6,836 nucleotides of DNA. It comes from Clostridiales bacterium. GTDB lineage: Bacteria; Bacillota; Clostridia; Oscillospirales; Oscillospiraceae. The translations under genes and the position numbers were made by a program. Below are positions 1 through 5,673 of this stretch, in pieces. Below the pieces are notes generated by a model that was given only the letters and a program-made list of their open reading frames with translations, was not told the DNA's origin and searched no databases. The stretch is from positions 1 through 6,836 of the forward strand of contig JAJQFX010000100.1 of NCBI GenBank assembly GCA_021200895.1, given 5' to 3'. Numbering within the stretch: position 1 is the stretch's first letter; each line of letters starts with the position of its first letter.

Positions 1-960
1 GTATAGGGCGGGTCGCAGAGGGCGGCGGCGCTCTCCTTGGGCAGCAGGCTCCCCAGCTTGAAGAGATACCCCAGGTGAATGGGGGGACTTCACCCGGAAC
101 ACCTGCTCCCTGGTCAGGGCCAGCCGCTGGCACAGAATGTCGGTCAGCTTGTCCCCCTGGCCGCCCTGAATCTCCAGCCGCACCGGAGCCAGGCGGGTGC
201 GCTTCTTTACCACCTTGCGCATATGTTGGCGGAAGTCCATGTCCACGTCATAAGCCTCGTCCTCCGGGGTAATGTCGGCGTTGCGGGTGACGCAGATGAC
301 CGCCCGGTCGGTGATGGTGAACTGGTCAAAGACCTGCCCGGCGAACTCCAGCAGCACGTCCTCCGTCAGGATGTAGTGGACGCCCCGCTCCTCCAGCCGC
401 AGGAAGGGCGGCAGGGCGTCGGGCACCGGCAGGATGCCCAGCAGCTCCTTCCCGTCCCCCTGCAAAATCAGGGCGATGGAGAGCCCCTTGTTGGGCAGGT
501 GAGGGAAGGGGTGGTGAATGTCCACGATTTGGGGGGACAGGATGGGCCGCACCTCATTTTCAAACCAGGCGGTCACCTGCTTCTTCGCCTTGCCGTCCAG
601 CTCCCCGAACCGGAGGCGGCAAATGTTGCAGGCCCGGCACCGGCCCTCCAGCTCGTCAATGACCTTATCCCGCTGCTTATAAAGGGGGATGACCGCCTTG
701 AAGATGTCCTGAAGCTGCTCCTGAGGGGTCTTTCCTGTCTTATTGTCGAAGTGGGTCTCCTTGATGAGGGTCATATCGTAGAGGGAGCCCACCCGCACCA
801 TGAAAAATTCGTCCAGGTTGCTGGCGAAGATGGCGGCGAATTTCAGCCGCTCCATCAGGGGGACGCTTTCGTCCCTGGCCTCCTCCAGCACCCGTTCGTT
901 GAACCGCAGCCAGGAAAGCTCCCGGTCCTGGGTGTATCTTGTATCGATTTCTTTATTCAT
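1..960 (-). CDS. ppk1: Polyphosphate kinase 1, N-terminal part, with an apparent frameshift; runs off the window
   Basis: Polyphosphate kinase 1 makes polyphosphate reversibly from the gamma-phosphate of ATP. The ATG at 960-958 opens a frame with PPK1 N-terminal hallmarks: ELSWLRFNERVLEEA (residues 14-28) and FAAIFASNLDEFFMVRVG (41-58); N48 corresponds to the ATP-contacting Asn of the family. The N and head domains follow and read well to about residue 293 (QVFRVKSP). There the frame breaks at a run of six C on the coding strand (86-81). Dropping one C restores family-like sequence (PIHLGYLFKLGSLLP, then LCDPPY) to the window edge. As written, the frame continues without a stop but with unrelated sequence. 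The catalytic histidines lie beyond the window. The start overlaps the ppx stop by 8 bases and has GAGAAGGA just upstream, so translation is probably coupled. The gene identity is secure; its integrity is not. Confidence 0.93.
   Translation of the reverse strand, partial: MNKEIDTRYTQDRELSWLRFNERVLEEARDESVPLMERLKFAAIFASNLDEFFMVRVGSLYDMTLIKETHFDNKTGKTPQEQLQDIFKAVIPLYKQRDKVIDELEGRCRACNICRLRFGELDGKAKKQVTAWFENEVRPILSPQIVDIHHPFPHLPNKGLSIALILQGDGKELLGILPVPDALPPFLRLEERGVHYILTEDVLLEFAGQVFDQFTITDRAVICVTRNADITPEDEAYDVDMDFRQHMRKVVKKRTRLAPVRLEIQGGQGDKLTDILCQRLALTREQVFRVKSPHSPGVSLQAGEPAAQGERRRPLRPALY
81..86. other. Six-G homopolymer at the ppk frameshift point
   Basis: The plus strand reads GGGGGG here (six C on the coding strand of ppk). 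The conserved PPK1 reading lies in one frame before this run and in another after it, and five bases instead of six would join them. A base-call or assembly error is the simplest cause. A genuine inactivating indel or slippage at the run is also possible. Confidence 0.7.
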
Positions 961-1861
961 GTTCCTTCTCTCCTAACACACGCTTATGCAGATAGCCCTC
1001 CCGGACGCCGCAGGCGCTGACGGTGATGTCCGTTCCGCCGTAGCGCTGGCAGATGGTGTCCAGCACCAGCAGCCCCGGCACCAGGGTGTGTATCCGCTCC
1101 GGCGCGACTTTCAAAAGCGCCTGTATCGTTTCCCTGTCCATCCGCTTGCACAGCTTCACCAGCTGCCGCAGTTCCTCGGCGGTCAGCACCCGGCAATCCT
1201 CTGGGCGGGCAAAGAAGTGGTTCGCCGCCTTGCAGGCGGCCCGCACGGTGCCGCCCACCCCGCAGATATGGGCCGCAGGCCGCAGTTCCACTTTGGCTTT
1301 CGCCAGCTGCGCCTCCACCTCGCCCTGGATGGCCTTGCACTCCTCCTTGGTGGGGTGCAGCTTGGACACAAAACGTTTGAACAGGTTCAGCGACCCGATG
1401 GGCAGGCTGTAGGCCGACAAAATCGACCTGTCCTCATATTCCAGCAGCTCGGTGGAGCCGCCGCCCAGGTCCAGCATCAGCCCGCTGTCATGGGTGATGC
1501 CCAGCAGCGCCCCCCGGAAGGAGAGGGCGGCCTCCTCCTCGCCGGAGAGGACATCCACGGTCAGGCCGGTCTCCGCCAAAATCTCCGCCACCACATCCTC
1601 TGTGTTGGAGATGTTCCGCAGCGACGCCGTGGCGAACACATACATGGCCTCAATGCCCAGATTGTCCAGCAGCGCCCGGTAGCTGGTCAAAACGTGACAC
1701 ACCACCTGAACGCCCTCCGCTGACAGCCTGCCCCCTTCCACATAGCTGGCAAGCCCCGCCATGACCTTCCGGTGCATCAGCAGATGGTTGCCCTCCGCCT
1801 CGCAGCGGTAGAGGGACAGGCGGATGGTATTGGACCCTACATCGACGATTCCGCAAATCAC
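953..1861 (-). CDS. ppx: Ppx/GppA-family exopolyphosphatase
   Basis: This is a cytoplasmic Ppx/GppA phosphatase of the ASKHA fold. It releases phosphate from polyphosphate ends, or hydrolyses pppGpp; sequence alone cannot separate the two, but the overlap with ppk favours polyphosphate. With a GTG start at 1861 the protein has 302 residues, the usual short one-module form. Visible motifs are the first phosphate loop GIVDVGSNTIRLSLY (4-18), ATASLRN (77-83), LSGEEEA with the likely catalytic Glu (105-111), the second phosphate loop DLGGGSTE (131-138) and GVGGT (201-205). The GTG start places the first motif a few residues from the N-terminus, as is normal. A TTG at 1885 would add eight residues but has no well-spaced ribosome binding site. 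The GTG overlaps the TGA of a 13-codon leader frame. Its own TAA lies inside the start of ppk. Confidence 0.93.
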   Translation of the reverse strand: MICGIVDVGSNTIRLSLYRCEAEGNHLLMHRKVMAGLASYVEGGRLSAEGVQVVCHVLTSYRALLDNLGIEAMYVFATASLRNISNTEDVVAEILAETGLTVDVLSGEEEAALSFRGALLGITHDSGLMLDLGGGSTELLEYEDRSILSAYSLPIGSLNLFKRFVSKLHPTKEECKAIQGEVEAQLAKAKVELRPAAHICGVGGTVRAACKAANHFFARPEDCRVLTAEELRQLVKLCKRMDRETIQALLKVAPERIHTLVPGLLVLDTICQRYGGTDITVSACGVREGYLHKRVLGEKEHE

Positions 1862-1899
1862 AGGCGATTCCCGCCCCGACTGCAACTGGTTTGATTCAT
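1858..1899 (-). other. Short leader frame (13 codons) overlapping the ppx start
   Basis: An ATG at 1899-1897 has AGGAG (1914-1910) ten bases upstream, the best ribosome binding site in this interval. It encodes only MNQTSCSRGGNRL and ends in TGA at 1860-1858, sharing bases with the GTG start of ppx (GTGA). It may be a coupling leader that delivers ribosomes to ppx. Alternatively it may be the true ppx N-terminus separated by an indel near the G-rich stretch (1880-1870); one added base would join the frames. The TAA of the upstream corA-like gene lies directly before the AGGAG. Confidence 0.4.
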
Positions 1900-1915
1900 G
1901 CGTTTTACGCTCCTA

Positions 1916-2827
1916 TTACAGTATTTTTTTCTTTTTAAAAACCAGCAGGCAGGCCGCCACCACGACGACGCTGACCAGAATAATGACCGGATACCTGGTC
2001 TCCAACTCTGGCATATTCTCAAAGTTCATGCCGTACCATCCCGTAATCAGGGTCAGGGGAAAGAAGATGGTGGAGATGATGGTCAGGAACTTCATATTGT
2101 CGTTCTGCCTGGCGTCCACCAGAGCCTGATAGGCGTCCCGCACCTGCTGGGCGTACTCCAGCAGGTAGCTGGTGCGGTCTTTTAGACGCTCCGCCCGGTC
2201 TGCGGCGGTGCCGAAGTATTTCAGCTGCTTGCGGGCAAAGTACCGGTCCTCGTTCTCCTCCAATTCCCGGGCCATGTCCACCAGCTGGTCATAGTAGCTG
2301 CGCAGGGTCAGCAGCTGCTTTCGGACAGGCTGGAGGCGGCTCTGGAAGTGGTCGGAGATGCCCTTTGCCGTCTCGTCCTCCATCTCCATCAGGGCACGCT
2401 CGTAGGATTCCAAAACCTCCGCGTCTCGGGAGGTGAACTCCGCGATGAAGTTGTACAGGAACCGCTCCCTGGTCTCCCCCTGATGCACCTTTTTCGCCCG
2501 AATGCGGTTGATGAGGCGCTCGGCGAAGCCGCTGTTGTCAATCAGCACCACGAACCGCCGGGTGATGACGCAGGCCATATGATAACGGCTGCCCAGAATG
2601 TCCAGCAGGCGGGGGATGGCGAAGGTGCCGTAGAGGCGCTCCTGCTGGCTCTCCACCTTGCAAAAGCAGATGTCGGACAGGGAGATGTCCAGCTCTGCGT
2701 GGATGTCCAGCGCCTCCAGCACCCCCCGGCATTCCTCCTCGCTGGTCAGGAGTACGGCGGAGCCTTCCCCCTGGAGAACCTCCTCCAGGGTCGCCTCTTG
2801 AAGCTGGCTGCCAAGCTGGTAAATCAT
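1916..2827 (-). CDS. CorA-family divalent metal ion transporter
   Basis: This is a 303-residue CorA-type membrane protein, expected to form a pentameric Mg2+ (or Co2+/Ni2+/Zn2+) channel. The N-terminal cytoplasmic domain (about 1-150) is followed by a long helical stretch rich in charged residues (about 150-245), the family's stalk helix. Then come a first membrane helix (about 245-265), the signature YGMNFENMPEL (GMN at 266-268) and a second membrane helix (about 280-297). The protein ends in a lysine-rich cytoplasmic tail (KKKKIL). The size and C-terminal layout are standard. The ATG shares bases with the TGA of the upstream transporter gene (ATGA), and GGAG lies five bases before it, so translation is probably coupled. 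Placement between a phosphate transporter and the polyphosphate enzymes suggests supply of Mg2+, the usual polyphosphate counter-ion. That role and the exact metal are inferred. Confidence 0.93.
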   Translation of the reverse strand: MIYQLGSQLQEATLEEVLQGEGSAVLLTSEEECRGVLEALDIHAELDISLSDICFCKVESQQERLYGTFAIPRLLDILGSRYHMACVITRRFVVLIDNSGFAERLINRIRAKKVHQGETRERFLYNFIAEFTSRDAEVLESYERALMEMEDETAKGISDHFQSRLQPVRKQLLTLRSYYDQLVDMARELEENEDRYFARKQLKYFGTAADRAERLKDRTSYLLEYAQQVRDAYQALVDARQNDNMKFLTIISTIFFPLTLITGWYGMNFENMPELETRYPVIILVSVVVVAACLLVFKKKKIL

Positions 2828-4515
2828 TTGCTCTCCGCCCCGATGAAGTAGGCGAAGCTCATCTGATTGGAGGCTACCTCAGCCAGATTCACACAGCTGT
2901 TGCCCATGCGGTCAATGCAGTGCAGAACCTGCATGAAGGGGACGGACAGCTTCTTCTTACAGGTGCCCTTGTTCACCCGCTGCATATGCTGCTTCCGCAT
3001 CTCAATGTCCAAATCCAGCACCGTTTCCTTCTGCTCCAGGCTCCGTTGCAGCGGCTCCAGGGAGCCGCTGGCCAGGGCCGTCATGGCGTCGGTGTACATG
3101 GTTTCGATATAGGTCAGGCTCTTCTCCAGGTCGTCCATGGCCTCCGGGGAGTAGTTATACTTTTTCTCCTTCCGCGTCTGGAGGGAATCCCCCAGCTCCA
3201 CGGCCAGACCGCCCATCCGCTCCACATCGCTGAGGACGTACAGCAGCTGGGCCGTCTGGGACGCCTGCTGCTCCGTCAGCACACCGGCGGAGAACAGCTC
3301 CGCCAGATACTCGTGAATCTCCACATGGAGGCTGTCCAGCGCCTCGCCATAGGTTTTGACCTCCTGCAAAAGGTCGGTGCTGTCGCTTCCCACGGCTTCC
3401 TTCACGTCCAGCAGCATGGTCTTTACCATCTCGCTGCAATGCAGCACCTCCTGAGCCACCAGGCGGAGGGCTGCGGCGGGCTGGGTCAGGATGTTCTTAT
3501 CCAGATAGCAGGGCTTGGACAGGTCTGCCAGCCCCTCCTTGCCGTCGGGGATGAGTTTTGTAACGATTTTCACCATTACCCCCAGCAGGAAGATCCAGAT
3601 GATCGTCATGGTCAGGTTGAAGATGGTGTGGGCGTTGGCAATTTGCCGGGAGATGACCTCCGCCTCAATCCCCTTGGGCGAGATGTACTGGATAAACGCC
3701 GCATAGGGCTTCACGAACCAGATGAACAGCACTGCGCCGGAGATGTTGAAGATGCTGTGAGCCACCGCCGTCCGTTTTGCGTCCCGGGACTGGCCCACGC
3801 AGGCCAGCAGGGCGGTGATGGTGGTGCCGATATTGTCGCCCAGCAGGATGGGAATGGCCCCCGCCAGGCCCAAAATGCTGGTCACGCCGTCCGGGCCGGC
3901 CTGGGAGGCGAAGTTTTGCAGCACGGCGATGGTGGCGCTGCTGCTCTGCACCACCAAGGTCATCAGGGTGCCCACGGCTACGCCCAGCAACGGAATATCC
4001 GCTACCTGGGCAATCATGTTGGTGAACACCGGGCTGGAGGCCAGGGGCTTCATCACGTCGCCCATGGTCTCAATGCCCAGGAACAGCAGGCCGAAGGCGA
4101 ACACCGTCCGGCCAATGTTCTTCACCTTCTCGTTCTTGCTGAGGAAGGACACGATAAAGCCCGCGAACACGAATACATAGATGTAGTCCGTGATTTTAAA
4201 GGCGATGATCTGGGCGGTGATGGTGGTGCCGATGTTGGCTCCGAAGATGATGGAGATAGCCTGAGGCAGCGACATCAGCCCCGCGCTGACGAAGCCGATG
4301 GCCATGACGGTGGTGGCGCTGCTGCTTTGCAGCACCGCCGTCACCAGCGCACCGGCCACCACGCCCATGAGACGGTTCCGGGTCAGCAGGCCCAGAATCT
4401 GCTTCATCCGTTCGCCTGCGGCCTTCTGGAGGCATTCGCTCATCAGGTTCATGCCGTAAATAAAGATGGCCAGGCCGCCAAACAGGACAAAGATAATTTG
4501 CAACGTGTCGTTCAT
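2824..4515 (-). CDS. Na+/phosphate cotransporter with C-terminal PhoU-like domain
   Basis: This is a 563-residue membrane protein of the bacterial NptA-like Na/Pi cotransporter family, related to animal NaPi-II. It has the family's inverted duplicated core: QSSSATT (63-69) and GANIGTT (92-98) in the first half, QSSSATI (190-196) and GDNIGTT (226-232) in the second. Several hydrophobic helices span about 1-315. The remainder (about 345-550) is soluble, charged and helical and resembles PhoU (for example LVAQEVLHCSEMVKTMLLDVKEAV), a usual fusion in this family. It should move phosphate across the membrane coupled to Na+, with the PhoU-like part probably regulating it. The direction in vivo (import or efflux relief) cannot be read from sequence. 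The start lies one base after the pstS-like stop, with a modest GGGAAG site; the end overlaps the corA-like start. Confidence 0.94.
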   Translation of the reverse strand: MNDTLQIIFVLFGGLAIFIYGMNLMSECLQKAAGERMKQILGLLTRNRLMGVVAGALVTAVLQSSSATTVMAIGFVSAGLMSLPQAISIIFGANIGTTITAQIIAFKITDYIYVFVFAGFIVSFLSKNEKVKNIGRTVFAFGLLFLGIETMGDVMKPLASSPVFTNMIAQVADIPLLGVAVGTLMTLVVQSSSATIAVLQNFASQAGPDGVTSILGLAGAIPILLGDNIGTTITALLACVGQSRDAKRTAVAHSIFNISGAVLFIWFVKPYAAFIQYISPKGIEAEVISRQIANAHTIFNLTMTIIWIFLLGVMVKIVTKLIPDGKEGLADLSKPCYLDKNILTQPAAALRLVAQEVLHCSEMVKTMLLDVKEAVGSDSTDLLQEVKTYGEALDSLHVEIHEYLAELFSAGVLTEQQASQTAQLLYVLSDVERMGGLAVELGDSLQTRKEKKYNYSPEAMDDLEKSLTYIETMYTDAMTALASGSLEPLQRSLEQKETVLDLDIEMRKQHMQRVNKGTCKKKLSVPFMQVLHCIDRMGNSCVNLAEVASNQMSFAYFIGAESK

Positions 4516-4516
4516 C

Positions 4517-5413
4517 TTAGTCTTCCCTTTCTGTATTGATGGTATTCCACTTCACGATGGTTCCGGTAAAGAGGCCCCGCAGCTCCTCCATGGTGACGGC
4601 GCCCAGCGGGTTCTCCTCGTTGACGAGAACGGCGATGCCATCCTTGGCGATGACCTCACATTCCAGCAGCTCCGCCTCGCAGTCCTTCAGCTCGCGGGAG
4701 GCCGCGCCAAAGTCGCATTTGCCCTGCATGGCGTCATTCAGGCCGGTGGTGGAGTCGGAGGCCGTCACCTCTACCGTGGCGCTGGGGTTCAGCGTCATAT
4801 ACTCCGCCGCCAGCTCCTCCAGCAGGGGGGCGGCGGAGGTGGAGCCGTGGATGGTGATGGTGCCGGACTGCTTCCCGGAGAGGAAGGTGGTGCTGTCCGC
4901 CACCGTCACATAGCCCTGGGCCACAATGTCCTGCCCCTTCCCCAGCACATAGGTCAGGAAGTCCTGCTCCAGCTCACTGAGGCTGCCGCTCCAGGCCAGG
5001 CAGAAGGGCCTGCTCAGGGGATAGCTGCTGCGCATCACGTTGTTCAGCGTGGCCTCTACGCCGTCCACCGCCAGCGCCTTCGCCCCCTCCAGGGCGTCCA
5101 GCGCGCCCATGGAGACGTAGCCCACCGCCGACGGGTCGGCCTCCACGGCGGCGATGACTGCCTCTGCGTCCGTGACCACCAGCGCCGTGGCCACCGTGGC
5201 GTCGACGCTTTCGCCGTCCGTGCTCTCGTCAAAGCCCACCAGCTCCGCAAAGGCGCTCCGGGTGCCAGAGCCTTCCTCTCTGGACACCACTTGAACCGCG
5301 CCCAGGTCGTCCAGGCCGTCCACCGCCGCCAGGGTTTGCCCCTCCGCGCCGCAGCCGCTCAGCGTCAGCGCCACGGCCAGAAGCAGCAGGAGGATTCGTT
5401 TTCTGTTCCGCAT
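4517..5413 (-). CDS. PstS-like phosphate-binding lipoprotein with circularly permuted block order
   Basis: The ATG at 5413 gives a 298-residue protein with a lipoprotein signal: RNRKR, a hydrophobic core, and lipobox LSGC with lipidated C21. It should therefore be anchored outside the membrane. The body carries PstS blocks in an unusual order. First comes QVVSREEGSGTR (41-52), then AVGYVSMG (96-103), SYPLSRPF (130-137) and a C-terminal-type block ending in GYVTV (167-171). After a linker (172-183) come the blocks that normally open PstS: GTITIHGSTS (184-193), DFGAASRELKD (234-244), DGIAVLVN (258-265) and LRGLFTG..VKW (278-289). R45, S49, G50 and T51 match the phosphate-binding RxxxSGT of PstS. 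Each block occurs once, so this is a permutation and not half of a tandem repeat. No pstC, pstA or pstB follows; the next gene is the Na/Pi transporter. A TTG at 5521 would put 36 non-signal residues before the signal peptide, so I rejected it. Confidence 0.9.
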   Translation of the reverse strand: MRNRKRILLLLLAVALTLSGCGAEGQTLAAVDGLDDLGAVQVVSREEGSGTRSAFAELVGFDESTDGESVDATVATALVVTDAEAVIAAVEADPSAVGYVSMGALDALEGAKALAVDGVEATLNNVMRSSYPLSRPFCLAWSGSLSELEQDFLTYVLGKGQDIVAQGYVTVADSTTFLSGKQSGTITIHGSTSAAPLLEELAAEYMTLNPSATVEVTASDSTTGLNDAMQGKCDFGAASRELKDCEAELLECEVIAKDGIAVLVNEENPLGAVTMEELRGLFTGTIVKWNTINTERED

Positions 5414-5465
5414 AAAGTACGCTACCTCTCTTTTTTGCAACGGATGATTGCAATTCATTCTGTTC

Positions 5466-5485
5466 ACAGCAGAAAGCTGTACAGC
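5466..5485. repeat. Overlapping short palindromes in the pstS-like leader
   Basis: ACAGC-AGAAA-GCTGT (5466-5480) is a perfect inverted repeat, and GCTGTACAGC (5476-5485) is a perfect 10-bp palindrome sharing its GCTGT arm. They lie just downstream of the candidate -10 of the phosphate operon, around the expected transcription start. They could be an operator or a small hairpin at the 5' end of the mRNA. Function is unproven. Confidence 0.4.
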
Positions 5486-5488
5486 CTC

Positions 5489-5517
5489 ATTGTACCGCCC
5501 ATATGTAAGGTTTGAAA
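5489..5517 (-). promoter_or_regulatory. Candidate promoter of the phosphate operon
   Basis: On the minus strand TACAAT (5494-5489) is a good -10. Seventeen bases upstream is only a weak -35, TTTCAA (5517-5512), embedded in the palindrome GGTTTGAAACC (5509-5519). A weak -35 with repeats upstream fits an activator-dependent promoter. Transcription would start near 5482, leaving a leader of about 70 bases before the ATG at 5413. Confidence 0.5.
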
Positions 5518-5524
5518 CCAAACC

Positions 5525-5543
5525 CCGGTAAAGTTCCGGTAAA
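5525..5543 (-). promoter_or_regulatory. Candidate PhoP box (two direct repeats, 11-bp period)
   Basis: The minus strand reads TTTACCGGAACTTTACCGG, that is two TTTACCGG units spaced 11 bp apart. TTTACC matches the Gram-positive PhoP half-site TT(A/T/C)ACA at five of six bases, with the usual spacing of about five bases between half-sites. The site lies about 30 bp upstream of the candidate -10 of a phosphate operon. Induction by phosphate starvation through PhoPR is inferred from position and pattern only. Confidence 0.45.
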
Positions 5544-5546
5544 ATT

Positions 5547-5560
5547 CGACAGTTCTGTCG
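5547..5560. repeat. Inverted repeat CGACAG-TT-CTGTCG
   Basis: This is a perfect 6-bp inverted repeat with a 2-base centre, immediately upstream (with respect to the phosphate operon) of the TTTACC repeats. It may be an additional operator. With so short a loop it is more plausible as a protein-binding palindrome than as an RNA hairpin. Confidence 0.35.
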
Positions 5561-5606
5561 GCGGCAGCCTGGGAACCGCCGCAGAGCATTTTTGAAAAGA
5601 ATAGGG

Positions 5607-5636
5607 TTGCGAAAGTGACGGTGTCTGGAGTATAAT
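5607..5636 (+). promoter_or_regulatory. Sigma-70/SigA-type promoter of the STAND-like gene
   Basis: TTGCGA (5607-5612) and a consensus TATAAT (5631-5636) are separated by 18 bp. Transcription should begin near 5643, about 30 bases before the ATG at 5674. The near-consensus -10 suggests constitutive expression, independent of the phosphate operon running the other way. Confidence 0.7.
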
Positions 5637-5660
5637 CAATGTAAAGGAAAAATCAGGCGA

Positions 5661-5668
5661 AGGAGGTG
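5661..5668 (+). promoter_or_regulatory. Strong ribosome binding site of the STAND-like gene
   Basis: AGGAGGTG lies five bases before the ATG at 5674 and is nearly full complementarity to the 16S rRNA 3' end. It fixes the start of the plus-strand gene. Confidence 0.85.
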
Positions 5669-5673
5669 TTATC

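Noticed and set aside
79..1020. Plus-strand open frame of 313 codons opposite ppk
   Set aside because: The opposite strand encodes unmistakable PPK1 motifs. This frame has no family resemblance.
2920..4539. Plus-strand open frame of 539 codons opposite the Na/Pi transporter gene
   Set aside because: It is the antisense of a well-supported membrane protein. Its His/Gln/Gly-rich composition is typical of a GC-rich shadow frame.
4466..5515. Plus-strand open frame of 349 codons opposite the pstS-like gene
   Set aside because: It is antisense to a lipoprotein with clear PstS blocks, and its low-complexity Gly/His/Arg-rich composition marks a shadow.
5414..5521. N-terminal extension of the pstS-like protein from TTG at 5521
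   Set aside because: It would place 36 residues before the signal peptide and would overlap the candidate promoter. The ATG at 5413 gives a textbook lipoprotein signal.
5560..5594. Possible terminator: GC-rich inverted repeat followed by TTTTT
   Set aside because: The arms are only about five bases with a 12-base loop, the T run is several bases away from the stem, and no plus-strand gene precedes it.
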